Position numbers and translations under genes: made by a program. From the NCBI RefSeq assembly GCF_015686655.1, contig NZ_JADPMP010000003.1, forward strand, positions 305,559-369,558: 64,000 nucleotides of DNA, in the 5' to 3' direction. The DNA comes from Pontibacter sp. FD36 (GTDB lineage Bacteria; Bacteroidota; Bacteroidia; Cytophagales; Hymenobacteraceae). Below, in pieces: positions 1 through 8,959 of the stretch. Under the pieces are notes generated by a model. That model was given only the letters and a program-made list of their open reading frames with translations. It made no database searches and was not told where the DNA came from. Each line of letters opens with the position of its first letter. Position 1 is the stretch's first letter.

Positions 1-1027
1 TAGGGGGCAGCACGGGGCGCACATCAAATCCTGCTTGTTGCAGCGCAGCCGCCAACACCTTGAGTTGCCGGGACTGTTGCTGGAAAACAGATAGGATCAC
101 ACTGTCTTCCGGGGTGCAGCGAATGCCGCTAAGTTTGTTCAGTTTCTGGTACAGTCGGGTCGCGAGTTGCTGCACGTGCTCACGCTCAGGCGCAAGTTCG
201 GGCAGCAGGGTATAAGCGCACTTCAGGGCCACCAGCGCATGCGTTGGCAGACCTGTGGTGTAAATAAATGCTCTACTATAGTTAATCAAAAAGTCGCGCA
301 GCACCTTGGGCCCAACCACGGCTGCCCCGTGACTGCCCATGGCTTTGCCATAGGTGATCACTTGCGCAAATACCTGGTCCTGCAGCCCTAGTGCCACTGT
401 TAATCCTTCGCCATTCGGTCCGTACAAACCCACAGCATGGGCCTCGTCTACAATCAAAGCAGCACTGTGCTCATTACATACCTGAGTCAGCTCCTTTAGC
501 GGGGCTTTGTCGCCATCCATGGAGTAAACCGATTCCACCACCACGTATACCTGACCGGAAGCGAGCTTCAGCTTTTGACGCAGGTCTTCCACGCTGTTGT
601 GGCGGAAGGCGTAGGTTTTGGCAAAGCTCAGGCGCAGACCGTCTTTCATAGAAGCATGGCTGGCCTCGTCATAAAACACGGTATCACCGCGCTGCGGCAA
701 GGCAGACAGCAGGCCCACGTTGGCCGTATACCCCGAATTGAAAAGCAAAGCCGCCTCCCCCTTGTGGTAGGTCGCAATGATACCTTCCAACTCTTCGAAA
801 AGGCCGTGGTTGCCGGATAGCAGTCGGGAGCCCGTTGCCCCCAATGGTAAATGTCTATAGTGCTCCTCTTCCTTGTGGATAAGTGCCCGCAGTTTCTCAC
901 TGCGAGCAAGGCCGAGGTAATCGTTGGAGCAGAAGTCAACTAGTCCGGCGGTGGTTTTGAGCGTACGCAAAGTATCCTGTACTGCCCGTTCCGCCAGCTT
1001 CTGCTGTAGTTTATTTTTCAGGACATC
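1..1027 (-). CDS. bioF: 8-amino-7-oxononanoate synthase (KAPA synthase), 3' end cut by window edge
   Basis: A fold-type I PLP enzyme of the alpha-oxoamine synthase family, which joins pimeloyl thioester and alanine in the first ring-building step of biotin synthesis in the cytosol. About 342 codons are visible; the family is near 380-390 residues, so only the C-terminus is lost at position 1. Visible motifs are the N-terminal CSNDYLGL, a glycine-rich GATGSRLLSGN stretch, VDEAHAVGLYGPNGEG and the PLP-lysine context ITYGKAMGSHGA. I chose the ATG at 1025-1027, which gives MSLKNKLQQK and runs without a stop to the edge. bioB lies upstream on the same strand with a 251-base gap, so the two are probably one biotin locus. 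Other alpha-oxoamine synthases such as 2-amino-3-ketobutyrate CoA ligase have similar motifs; the bioB neighbour favours bioF. Confidence 0.85.
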
Positions 1028-1278
1028 AGACATGGGTTAGAACTCAGTTTTCTGATTTCAATATAGGGTTAATGTCTTGATGCCTCTAAAGTTTAGAGAT
1101 CAAAATAATGTCATCTCCTGAAGTATGACATCGGTATCATCACGATAGTGCTTTGACACCGAGATTCCCTCTTGAGAGAGGCAGGGGTGTGTTATAGCTA
1201 TTGCCTTAATCCTTCGACCAGGATCCTTTCAGGATGACAGAGCGAAGAGGCTTTCCGGCAATTTTTATCACCAAAGTC

Positions 1279-2277
1279 CTAGCAAACGTGCTGTGCTTCT
1301 TCTTTAAAGGACTTTCTTGGAGTAAGACCCAACAGGTCAAACATGGCTTTATCGGCGTCGAAGTCCGGGTTCGGCGTCGTCAGAAGCTTTTCGCCTGTGA
1401 AGATGGAGTTTGCACCGGCCAGGAAGCAAAGGGCTTGATCGGTTACACTCATGCGCTCACGGCCTGCTGACAGGCGTACCATGGTCTTCGGCATCAAAAT
1501 ACGGGCAGTGGCGATCATGCGGACCATTTCCCAAACGGTAACCAGCGGCTGGTTTTCCAGTGGCGTGCCTTTTACCGGTACCAGCGCATTTACCGGTACA
1601 GATTCCGGGTGCTGCACCAGGGTAGACAAGGTATGGAGCATGCCGATACGGTCCTCGTCAGTTTCTCCCAAACCGATAATGCCACCTGAGCAAACGGATA
1701 TACCTGCCTTGCGCACGTTCTCAATCGTATCGAGACGGTCGTCGTAGGTACGGGTCGTGATGATGTTGGAATAGTTTTCCTCAGAAGTGTCGAGGTTGTG
1801 GTTGTAGGCGTACAGGCCAGCTTCTTTCAGCTTTTCAGCCTGGTACTCGTTCACCATACCCAAGGTACAGCAAACTTCCAGTCCCATCTCGTTTACACCT
1901 TTCACCATGTCAAGCACTTTGTCGAAGTCGCGGTTGTCGCGCACTTCGCGCCAGGCGGCACCCATGCAGAAGCGGGTAGAACCGCCGTCTTTGGCACGCT
2001 GAGCCGCTGTAAGTACTTGCTCCTGGCTCAACAGTTTGTGCACATCCACACCCGTGTGGAAACGAGCTGCCTGCGGACAGTAAGAGCAGTCTTCCGGACA
2101 GCCACCGGTTTTCACTGACAACAAAGTACATACCTGCACCTCACCAGTAGCCTGGTGCTGTTTATGTACATTGGCTGCTTCTACAATCAGTTCCAACACC
2201 GGTTTATAGTAGATCGCTTTGATCTCCTCCAGTGTCCAGTCGTTACGTATGGCTGCGTTTAGTCCGTCTTGCGTCAT
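1279..2277 (-). CDS. bioB: Biotin synthase (radical SAM)
   Basis: Inserts sulfur into dethiobiotin to make biotin, using a radical-SAM [4Fe-4S] cluster and an auxiliary [2Fe-2S] cluster. The protein has 332 residues, normal for the family. The signature [12 protein letters not shown] holds the CxxxCxxC cluster cysteines near residues 59-66. [10 protein letters not shown], a typical BioB signature, follows in mid-protein, and [11 protein letters not shown] near residue 260-270 carries the arginine that ligates the second cluster in the family. It starts with ATG at 2275-2277. It precedes bioF on the same strand. No BirA-type operator was recognisable in the 307 bases upstream. Confidence 0.96.
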   Translation of the reverse strand: MTQDGLNAAIRNDWTLEEIKAIYYKPVLELIVEAANVHKQHQATGEVQVCTLLSVKTGGCPEDCSYCPQAARFHTGVDVHKLLSQEQVLTAAQRAKDGGSTRFCMGAAWREVRDNRDFDKVLDMVKGVNEMGLEVCCTLGMVNEYQAEKLKEAGLYAYNHNLDTSEENYSNIITTRTYDDRLDTIENVRKAGISVCSGGIIGLGETDEDRIGMLHTLSTLVQHPESVPVNALVPVKGTPLENQPLVTVWEMVRMIATARILMPKTMVRLSAGRERMSVTDQALCFLAGANSIFTGEKLLTTPNPDFDADKAMFDLLGLTPRKSFKEEAQHVC

Positions 2278-2584
2278 GTTTATCGGGTTTGGATTACGAA
2301 GATAATTTGAAGATTTAGGAATAAAAAATCAAGGTTGGGGGTATGTTCAGTGGATAACTTGTTAACTATTTAAGCACATGTACTATTTCTGTGGAAAAAA
2401 TGGTTTGTTAATTTGTTGGGAAGCAGCTTTTGGTAGGGCTGCGCGACCCTTAGGCTGTGGAAATAAAGTTGAAGCCGGACTTGCTGGTTGATGGCCTCAG
2501 GCTTTGTACAGGGCAACAGAAGAAGGGATTTTGGGGTATACCTGAATCTGTAAATTGTACCGATCTCTTCTTCATCGTTGAAAT
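2278..2584. other. Divergent intergenic region between bioB and a membrane protein gene
   Basis: About 307 bases without a convincing gene. It must hold promoters for two divergent genes, but I found no clean TAnnTTTG box. One copy of the repeated word TATACCTG lies at 2537-2544. Nothing else stands out. Confidence 0.5.
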
Positions 2585-3331
2585 ATGCATTTGACCTCTA
2601 CTTCTCCTACCACCACACCCTTGTTGCTTTCCCCTGAAAATGTGCTTCGGAAGCTCGCTGTCATTATTTTCGTGCTGCTGCTGGCTGATATTGCAGGAAT
2701 CATACTGGAGAGTGTGTTGCAATACGAGTCGAGGCTGACCCGCTTGCTGGTACACTATTTTAATTTCAACGGCGAGAGCAACATACCTGCTTTTTTCTCT
2801 TCGGTGATGTTGTTAGCGGCTAGTGGACTCCTCTTTCTGATAAACCGTCAGCAGAGAAACGCGGCACAGGAACATTATACCCGTCATTGGTTTATCTTGG
2901 GGTGCATCTTCCTGTTTATGGCCATCGATGAGAACACACAGATACACGAGCGGGTGGCGGATTTTGTGCGTCCGCGTCTGGCAACTGACCTGTCGGGTAT
3001 GCTGCATTGGGCCTGGGTGGTGCCCTATAGCGTGCTCACATTGGCTGTTGTTGCTTATTTTATCGGGTTTGTGCTTCGCCTGCCTACTTATACCCGTAAC
3101 CTGATCCTGCTGTCGGGGGCGCTGTTTGTGGGCGGTGCGCTCGGACTGGAGTTTTTTGAAGGCTACCTGTACAAGCGCTACGGACTTGATCACCTGTACA
3201 ACCGCATCCTCTACTGCCTGGAAGAGTTGATGGAAATGTCAGGGGTAGCGCTGTTTATTTATGCGCTGCTCGACTACCTGACAAGATATGGCACCCAGGT
3301 CCTGATTGCTCCCAAAAACAGAGACGTATAA
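2585..3331 (+). CDS. Polytopic membrane protein with DEN..IHE and EELMEMSG motifs, function unknown
   Basis: A 248-residue integral membrane protein. Hydrophobic segments occur near residues 22-45, 65-85, 105-120, 140-165, 170-190 and 215-235, suggesting about six helices. Two polar motifs sit at membrane edges: FMAIDENTQIHE after the third segment and EELMEMSG before the last. The acidic and histidine residues in such places are unusual and may bind metal or a cofactor; that is inference. I do not recognise a named family beyond uncharacterised membrane proteins with a D-E-x-x-x-I-H-E element. ATG start at 2585. The helicase gene follows on the same strand after about 55 bases. Confidence 0.75.
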   Translation: MHLTSTSPTTTPLLLSPENVLRKLAVIIFVLLLADIAGIILESVLQYESRLTRLLVHYFNFNGESNIPAFFSSVMLLAASGLLFLINRQQRNAAQEHYTRHWFILGCIFLFMAIDENTQIHERVADFVRPRLATDLSGMLHWAWVVPYSVLTLAVVAYFIGFVLRLPTYTRNLILLSGALFVGGALGLEFFEGYLYKRYGLDHLYNRILYCLEELMEMSGVALFIYALLDYLTRYGTQVLIAPKNRDV

Positions 3332-3387
3332 TATGTGTACCTTTGCCGGTGCGCGGGCAGGTCGCCCGGCGATCTATACCTGAATCT

Positions 3388-4530
3388 ATGTCATTTTCGT
3401 CATTAGGCCTTTCGGCACCACTGCTTCGTTCCATTCAAGAGCAAGGCTATACTGCTCCTTATCCTATTCAGACACAGGCTATACCTGCCATTCTGAAAGG
3501 TAAGGACCTGCTAGGTATAGCCCAGACGGGTTCGGGCAAGACGGCCAGTTTCGCGCTGCCTATACTGGAGCTATACCAGCAGAAGCAGGCCGGTCGCAAC
3601 CGCTATGTGCGCACACTGGTGCTAGTGCCGACACGCGAACTGGCAGTACAGATCGAAGAGGTATTCAAAGCTTTTGGCAAAGGACTGGACAGACCGGTGA
3701 AGACACTGGCCGTGTATGGAGGTATCTCGATCAACCCGCAGATGATGAAACTGAGTGGTACAGATGTGCTCGTTGCCACACCTGGCCGACTACTCGACCT
3801 GATCGAAAACAAAGCGGTGCACCTGTCGGAAGTGGAAACGCTGGTGCTCGACGAGGCTGACAAAATGCTGAATTTGGGCTTTCAGGAAGAGGTAAACAAG
3901 CTACTCGGCATGTTGCCTGCCCGACGGCAAAACCTCCTCTTCTCAGCTACACTGAGCCAGGATGTGGAGGATTTGATCAGCAAACTCCTGACAGATCCGG
4001 TGCGGGTAACCGTGCAGGAGGAGGCCACGGTGCCGGAGTTGATCAAGCAGGTGGCCTACCAGGTAGGACCCGAGAAAAAGGGGCCGCTGCTTCGTTACCT
4101 GATCCGGCAGCACGACATGCAGCAGGTGCTGGTATTTGCTTCGTCCATCCGCACGGCCGATAATGTGGTGGGTAAACTCAAAAAGCATGGAATTGAAGCC
4201 GCCGCTTTTCACGGTGACAGAAGTCAGGGCGGTAGAACAGAGGCGCTTCGTCAGTTCAAGGCCGGCAAGCTCCGCGTACTGGTCGCCACCGATCTGGCCT
4301 CACGAGGTATAGACATCAAGTTCCTGCCCTATGTGATCAACTACGAATTGCCACGCTCTCCAAAAGACTACGTGCACCGCATCGGCCGCACCGGTCGTGC
4401 CGAAGCCTCTGGCGAAGCCATTTCGCTGATTACGCCAGAAGATGCGCATCACTTCAAGATCATCCAGAAGAAAATGGGAGTAAGAGTAGAAATACTGCCG
4501 ACCGACGAAATCGATTTGCAGGGGCAGTAA
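3388..4530 (+). CDS. rhlE: ATP-dependent RNA helicase, DEAD-box, RhlE type
   Basis: A cytosolic DEAD-box RNA helicase that remodels structured RNA, probably in ribosome assembly or RNA decay. The order of motifs is complete: Q-motif region YTAPYPIQTQAIP, motif I AQTGSGKT, Ia PTRELAVQI, GG and TPGRLLD, motif II DEAD, motif III SAT, then in the second RecA domain FASS, DLASRGID and HRIGRTGRAE. The chosen start at 3388 gives MSFSSLGLS and 380 residues; an in-frame ATG-less extension to 3343 with a non-conserved MPVRGQVARR sequence is less likely. The C-terminal tail is very short, as in the minimal RhlE form, without a basic RNA-binding extension. Convergent with the GH13 gene downstream. Confidence 0.93.
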   Translation: MSFSSLGLSAPLLRSIQEQGYTAPYPIQTQAIPAILKGKDLLGIAQTGSGKTASFALPILELYQQKQAGRNRYVRTLVLVPTRELAVQIEEVFKAFGKGLDRPVKTLAVYGGISINPQMMKLSGTDVLVATPGRLLDLIENKAVHLSEVETLVLDEADKMLNLGFQEEVNKLLGMLPARRQNLLFSATLSQDVEDLISKLLTDPVRVTVQEEATVPELIKQVAYQVGPEKKGPLLRYLIRQHDMQQVLVFASSIRTADNVVGKLKKHGIEAAAFHGDRSQGGRTEALRQFKAGKLRVLVATDLASRGIDIKFLPYVINYELPRSPKDYVHRIGRTGRAEASGEAISLITPEDAHHFKIIQKKMGVRVEILPTDEIDLQGQ

Positions 4531-4675
4531 GAAATCATGGCTGCAAACGCCATGTAGAGGGGAGGCAGCGATTCCTTTTTTACCATCCTAAAAGGATCTT
4601 AGTATAGTTTCCCCCTACTTCCACCAGTAGCATCTGATTACCTCAGGCACCCATACTTATGCCATTCATGCTTTT

Positions 4676-6343
4676 CTAACTCTTCTTGAGCAAGTGACTC
4701 AGGTCACCGGTCCGGAACCAGCGATAGCCGTAGGCGTCTAAGGTGATATAGTGCCTGCCTTTGTCGTCGGTCTCACTTTCATAATTTACCATCAGGTCGA
4801 CCAGCTTTTGCTCTTTTTCTTTTTGGCCGTTTTGCTTTTGCTTTAAGTCTAAAATTACCTCGTGCGCTTTCTCATCGAAGTTGTGCAGGATAATCAGGGA
4901 GCTGCCTTGCCAACTGTAATGCATGCAGAGTACCTTCGGTTTGTTCGTTTTCAGGATTTGCCAATCGCCAAAGCCAATCTCGGTACACTCCTGCCTTAAG
5001 CGGATCAGGGCTGTCATCCAGTTTAGAAGTGAATTAGGTTCACGGCGCTGGTTTTCTACATTCACATGGTGATAAGAGTAAGGGCCTTTGTCGATGACAG
5101 GATGCACCAGTTTGTCGGCTTCGGAAAAACCCGCCTGGTGGTCATCGGTCCATTGCATTGGTGTGCGCACGGCGTCCCGTTCATTGAGGCTCAGGTCATC
5201 CCCCATACCTATCTCATCGCCATAGCGGATAACGGGAGTGCCCGGTAAAGAGAACATCAGGCTATAGGCTAACTCACTTTGTTGGCGATTTCCCAGCATG
5301 GTAGAAAGACGACGGCGGATGCCCCGATCATAAAGCTGCATGTCTTTATCCGGGGCGAAGCGGGCAAAAACCTTTTCACGCTGTTCATCAGTTAGGCGAC
5401 CCAGGTCCAGTTCGTCGTGGTTGCGCAGGAAGTGAGCCCACTGCACCGTAGGCATGTGGGTGCGTGTTTCTTCCAGGGCCTCTACCAGAGGCTCTATTTC
5501 ACCGGTTGCTAAGGCGTAAAACAGATGCTGGTTAACATAAAAGTTGAACATCATCTGAATGCCATCCCCTTTATCACCAAAGTATTTTTTAGTTTCTTCG
5601 GGGAGTACGTTAGCTTCGCCCAGCAGAATTGCATCACCACGCCGCCACTGCAGAAAGCGTCGCATGTCGCGCAGGTAATCAAAGTTCAGTTCATGGTTAT
5701 CAGAACCCGGTACCGGCGACTCGATCATAAAAGGCACAGCATCAACCCTGAAGCCGCAAACTCCTAATTGCAGCCAAAAGCCCATGATGCGCTGAATCTC
5801 TTCACGTACCTTGGGGTTGTCCATGTTAAGATCGGGCTGAAACTCGTAGAAGCGGTGGAAATACCAGGACTTCGCTTTCTTGTCGTAGGTCCAGGTAGAT
5901 TCTTGCACCCCCGGGAACACCATGCCCTCATCCCAGTCAGAAGGTTTCTTCTTAGACCATACATACCAGTCGCGGTGCTCGGCATCTTCGCTGCTGCGCG
6001 CATCCTGAAACCAGGGGTGCTGGTCAGAGGTATGGTTCACCACCAGATCGATGATGACCTTGATGCCGCGCTTGTTAGCCTGGTGCATGAACTCTACAAA
6101 GTCGCCGCTGGAGCCGTGCCGTTGATCGACACCGTAGTAATCATACACATCGTAACCGTTGTCTTTGTTGGGGGTAGGTTGGAATGGGGCTAGCCAAACG
6201 CAGTCGATGCCCATGGCGTTGAGGTAATCGAGACGGCGGGCCAGACCTGCAAAGTCACCCACGCCATCGCCGTTCAGGTCCATGAATGTTTCGAGATCGA
6301 GGCTGTAGATGATGGCGTTTTTGTACCAGAGCTCTTCAAGCAT
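4676..6343 (-). CDS. GH13 alpha-glucosidase-type enzyme, trehalose synthase-like
   Basis: A 555-residue (beta/alpha)8-barrel enzyme of glycoside hydrolase family 13, close in sequence style to trehalose synthase (TreS) and oligo-1,6-glucosidase groups. Motifs seen: MDLNGDGVGDFAGL near 21-34, DLVVNHTS at 99-106, nucleophile Asp201 in GFRVDAVP, acid/base Glu243 in LLGEANVLPEE and stabiliser Asp310 in LRNHDEL, followed by [15 protein letters not shown]. All three catalytic acids are present. There is no signal peptide, so it should be cytosolic. It has no maltokinase domain, unlike the treS fusion at 51589, and it lies 35 kb from the glucan cluster. The C-terminal beta domain holds a charged K/Q/E-rich stretch around residues 490-505. 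Substrate cannot be fixed from sequence: trehalose/maltose isomerisation or alpha-glucoside hydrolysis are both possible. Confidence 0.88.
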   Translation of the reverse strand: MLEELWYKNAIIYSLDLETFMDLNGDGVGDFAGLARRLDYLNAMGIDCVWLAPFQPTPNKDNGYDVYDYYGVDQRHGSSGDFVEFMHQANKRGIKVIIDLVVNHTSDQHPWFQDARSSEDAEHRDWYVWSKKKPSDWDEGMVFPGVQESTWTYDKKAKSWYFHRFYEFQPDLNMDNPKVREEIQRIMGFWLQLGVCGFRVDAVPFMIESPVPGSDNHELNFDYLRDMRRFLQWRRGDAILLGEANVLPEETKKYFGDKGDGIQMMFNFYVNQHLFYALATGEIEPLVEALEETRTHMPTVQWAHFLRNHDELDLGRLTDEQREKVFARFAPDKDMQLYDRGIRRRLSTMLGNRQQSELAYSLMFSLPGTPVIRYGDEIGMGDDLSLNERDAVRTPMQWTDDHQAGFSEADKLVHPVIDKGPYSYHHVNVENQRREPNSLLNWMTALIRLRQECTEIGFGDWQILKTNKPKVLCMHYSWQGSSLIILHNFDEKAHEVILDLKQKQNGQKEKEQKLVDLMVNYESETDDKGRHYITLDAYGYRWFRTGDLSHLLKKS

Positions 6344-6440
6344 AGTGAATCGGTTTTGGTTGGTTAAAACTTGATTCGTCTATACGGGAGTTTGGCGTTG
6401 AAAGTCGGGAGGGGAGGTATAAGTTTAGTTGAGCTTTTCG

Positions 6441-6887
6441 TTAGCGCTTTGGTTTGACCTGCCAGTCTTCGTAACGCATTTCAAATTTGATTTCAGAACC
6501 ACCGTGTATACCTGTCTGGCGCCAGCCTTGCCGACGATAAAAGGCCTCGGCTCTTGTGCCGGGGTCGGTGCCTAGCCAGATTGGTTCTTTCGTTTGCCGG
6601 AAGTACCAGTCGAGCATGATGCGGTGCAGTTGCTTGCCTATACCTTGGCCTTCAAATTCCGGTAGCATAAACAAAGCCCACACATTATGCTCCTGCAGGT
6701 CGATGATTGAGAAGCCAACCACTTGACCATCAACTTCGCATACCCAGCCTTTACCGCGCTCCGTCAGGTATAGCGCGCAAAGTTCGTCTGTCACCAGCGC
6801 CGGGTCGGAGAGAATGTTTTCCTTTACCGAATGGCGGATGATCTGGAGTTGGGGAATGTCGGCGGTGGTAGCTTCGCGTAAGATCAT
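6441..6887 (-). CDS. GNAT family N-acetyltransferase
   Basis: A 148-residue acetyl-CoA-dependent N-acetyltransferase. The fold signature is visible: VCEVDGQVVGFSIID forms the central strands, then LFMLPEFEGQGIGKQLHRIML, whose GQGIGK is the pyrophosphate-binding A motif, and the late W-LGTDPGTRAEAFYRRQGW segment typical of small GNATs. The substrate is unknown. Its start codon overlaps the stop codon of the upstream MORN-repeat gene by one base (TAATG arrangement), so the two are probably co-translated. Confidence 0.88.
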   Translation of the reverse strand: MILREATTADIPQLQIIRHSVKENILSDPALVTDELCALYLTERGKGWVCEVDGQVVGFSIIDLQEHNVWALFMLPEFEGQGIGKQLHRIMLDWYFRQTKEPIWLGTDPGTRAEAFYRRQGWRQTGIHGGSEIKFEMRYEDWQVKPKR

Positions 6888-8215
6888 TACTTCTCCTTCT
6901 CCTCTACAACTTCACCATTCCGGTAAAGCCTGGTCTTGTATACCTTGCCTTCATCGTTGTGGTATTTCCAGGTGCCGGTGGCTCTGTTGTTGCGGTGCTG
7001 GCCCAGCACTTCTACTTTGCCGTCTTCAAAGTATTGTTTGTACGGCCCGAAACGCAGGCCATCTTTGTAGCTGGTTTCAGACTTCAGCTTGCCGCTTTCA
7101 TAAAACTCCTGACTGCTCACAATCTTGCCATCGCCTTTGCCATAGGTATACTTCGCCTTGGCCTGACCATTTTCATAGTAAACAATGCGCTCCCCGGTCA
7201 TTTTGTCGGCGTTGTAGGTTTCAGCTACTTCTACCTTCTTGCCCGGAGCATCATAGTAGGTTTTCCAGCTGCCAGAGCGTAGTTTGTTTTTGAATTGCTC
7301 CTCAGCTTTTATGTTGCCGGAAGGGTAGTAGGTTGTGATCTTGCGGTCATCGCCATTATTGCTGTATTGACCTTCTTCCTTCAGCTTGCCATCTTCAAAG
7401 TATACCTGTGAAAGACCCTGTATCTGCCCGTTGCGGTAAGTGATCATGCTGCGCAGGTTGCCGTTCTCGAAATATGACTTAGAAGGTCCGTGCATTTTGC
7501 CAGAGACAAAGCTGCCCTCGGTGCTGAGTTTTCCGCTGCGGTAGTAGCTCTTGAATGTGCCGTTACGCTGACCAGCCACATTGATCACTTCGGTTTCGAG
7601 TTGACCATTATCAAAGTAAGTCTTGTAGGACCCTTCCAGCATACCGTTGCGATAAGTGGCCTCCGTCTCCAAATTGCCGTTGTCGAAGTAGGTTTTGGCT
7701 GGACCGTTCTGCTGGCTGTTCTTGTAAGTGATCTCTGATTTCAATTTTCCGTTCGGGTAAAACTCCCGCACCAGCCCTTCAGGGAAACCGTTTACAAAAG
7801 AGGTTTCCTTACGCACCTTGCCATCCGCATAAAAAGTCTTGAACATGTCGCTCTGCTGGTCCTTATCGTAGCTGCCTTCCTGCAGCAGACGGCCGTCCGG
7901 ATGGAAAGCCTTGAAAGGTCCCTGTTTCTGATCCTGCACGTAGGTTACCTGCATGCGGGGCTGTCCATTCTGGTAGAACTCCGTGAATACACTGTCCTTT
8001 TTGCCCTCCACAAATTTGGCAAAGGCTTCCCGCTCGCCGGTAGGGTAGTAGCGGTTGTAATAGCCTACAATGGCCGAGTCCGGTGTCATGTAGTACACCT
8101 CCTTCACAGTGGTCATGGATCCGTCGTGATAGGTTACCACTTTGCGTTGAGCCTGCCCGAAAGCAGCAGCGCTGATGAGCAAAACTGCAGGTAAGATTGA
8201 AAGCAATTTAGACAT
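6887..8215 (-). CDS. Exported MORN-repeat (YwqK-like) protein
   Basis: A 442-residue protein with an N-terminal signal peptide (hydrophobic stretch LLSILPAVLLISAAAFGQAQ). The remainder is about a dozen tandem MORN-type repeats of the form Y-x-x-G-x-L-x-x-E-x-x-Y-x-x-G-x-x-x-G, as in the YwqK family. Such repeats form long beta-sheets; they are often labelled as toxin-antitoxin antitoxins by database transfer, but here export and the lack of a toxin partner make a surface or periplasmic structural role more likely (inference). A GNAT gene follows with a one-base overlap. The start at 8215 is the ATG preceding the signal peptide. Confidence 0.85.
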   Translation of the reverse strand: MSKLLSILPAVLLISAAAFGQAQRKVVTYHDGSMTTVKEVYYMTPDSAIVGYYNRYYPTGEREAFAKFVEGKKDSVFTEFYQNGQPRMQVTYVQDQKQGPFKAFHPDGRLLQEGSYDKDQQSDMFKTFYADGKVRKETSFVNGFPEGLVREFYPNGKLKSEITYKNSQQNGPAKTYFDNGNLETEATYRNGMLEGSYKTYFDNGQLETEVINVAGQRNGTFKSYYRSGKLSTEGSFVSGKMHGPSKSYFENGNLRSMITYRNGQIQGLSQVYFEDGKLKEEGQYSNNGDDRKITTYYPSGNIKAEEQFKNKLRSGSWKTYYDAPGKKVEVAETYNADKMTGERIVYYENGQAKAKYTYGKGDGKIVSSQEFYESGKLKSETSYKDGLRFGPYKQYFEDGKVEVLGQHRNNRATGTWKYHNDEGKVYKTRLYRNGEVVEEKEK

Positions 8216-8308
8216 AGGTAATTAATCTGTCTGGTAATTTTATAATTAGCAGCACAATCAGTTCAAAACGAAAAAAGAACTCTTTTATCGCTTATTTCTG
8301 ATGTATGG

Positions 8309-8833
8309 CTATTTTTTGGTGATCTCTTTTGCCACTAATTTCATAAACGGATCGGTATCCCGCACATATTGCTGCGCCAGTTCCACTGCCTTGGCTCGGT
8401 TTACTTTGTTCAGGCTCAGCAAGGCGCGTCTTACCACATACTTGTCTTCACTGTTGATCAGCTGCAGGAGCATCTTCTCACGACCCTCCACATCAATGTT
8501 TCCAAGCAATTCGGCCATTTGCCACCTGGCCTGTGGCTGGTCAGAAAAAACAGCCTTCCGCACAAACCGCAGTGGGCTTTCCAGCTTCTCCTCTACATTT
8601 TTCAGCACTACACCCGCTTCGTTGTCAACGGCCAGCGCATACACCAGCAGTTGCGCCAGATCATGGTTGAACTCCTGATTTAGTTGCTCCAGCGCTTCGT
8701 TGGCTGCTTTGTAGAGTGCGTCCCATCCGGGATATTCCGCTTCCCACTCGCCTAATCCTCTGTTTTCATTATATGTATCGGGCGTCATACCGGCCCATTC
8801 CCAGAACTTTGCTAGCTCGTTTTCTAATGACAT
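8309..8833 (-). CDS. HEAT-like repeat protein, function unknown
   Basis: About 174 residues from the ATG at 8831-8833 (MSLENELAKFWEWAG). An in-frame upstream ATG at 8860 would add nine residues (MVFIQFESF) and is less typical. The first half has a knob of aromatic residues (WEWAG, LGEWEAEYPGWDALY). The second half is made of helical pairs such as RWQMAELLGNIDVEGREKMLLQLI and VVRRALLSLNKVNR, with the spacing of HEAT or ARM repeats. No catalytic motif is visible. It sits between a MORN-repeat gene and a thiolase with no overlap, so its role cannot be inferred from context. Confidence 0.7.
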   Translation of the reverse strand: MSLENELAKFWEWAGMTPDTYNENRGLGEWEAEYPGWDALYKAANEALEQLNQEFNHDLAQLLVYALAVDNEAGVVLKNVEEKLESPLRFVRKAVFSDQPQARWQMAELLGNIDVEGREKMLLQLINSEDKYVVRRALLSLNKVNRAKAVELAQQYVRDTDPFMKLVAKEITKK

Positions 8834-8894
8834 AAACGATTCAAATTGGATAAACACCAAAAGTAGGTCAAACAGTTTAATCTGCAGGCCAAGG

Positions 8895-8931
8895 TATAAA
8901 AAAGAAGCCTTACGAAATAACGTAAGGCTTC
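8895..8931 (-). terminator. Rho-independent terminator of the thiolase gene
   Basis: A perfect 11-bp stem (GAAGCCTTACG at 8904-8914 pairing with 8921-8931) with a 6-base loop. On the minus strand it is followed by a run of T at 8903-8897, just downstream of the thiolase stop. Confidence 0.85.
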
Positions 8932-8959
8932 CTGCAAAAAATATACCGCAAAGCGGAGA

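Noticed and set aside
1190..1245. Inverted repeat ATCCT-TTC-AGGAT after bioB
   Set aside because: Very short stem without a T run; it may be a dispersed repeat fragment but could not be supported.
2278..2584. Possible BirA operator before bioB
   Set aside because: A GTTAAC palindrome and nearby AT-rich repeats were seen, but no clear inverted repeat in an operator position.
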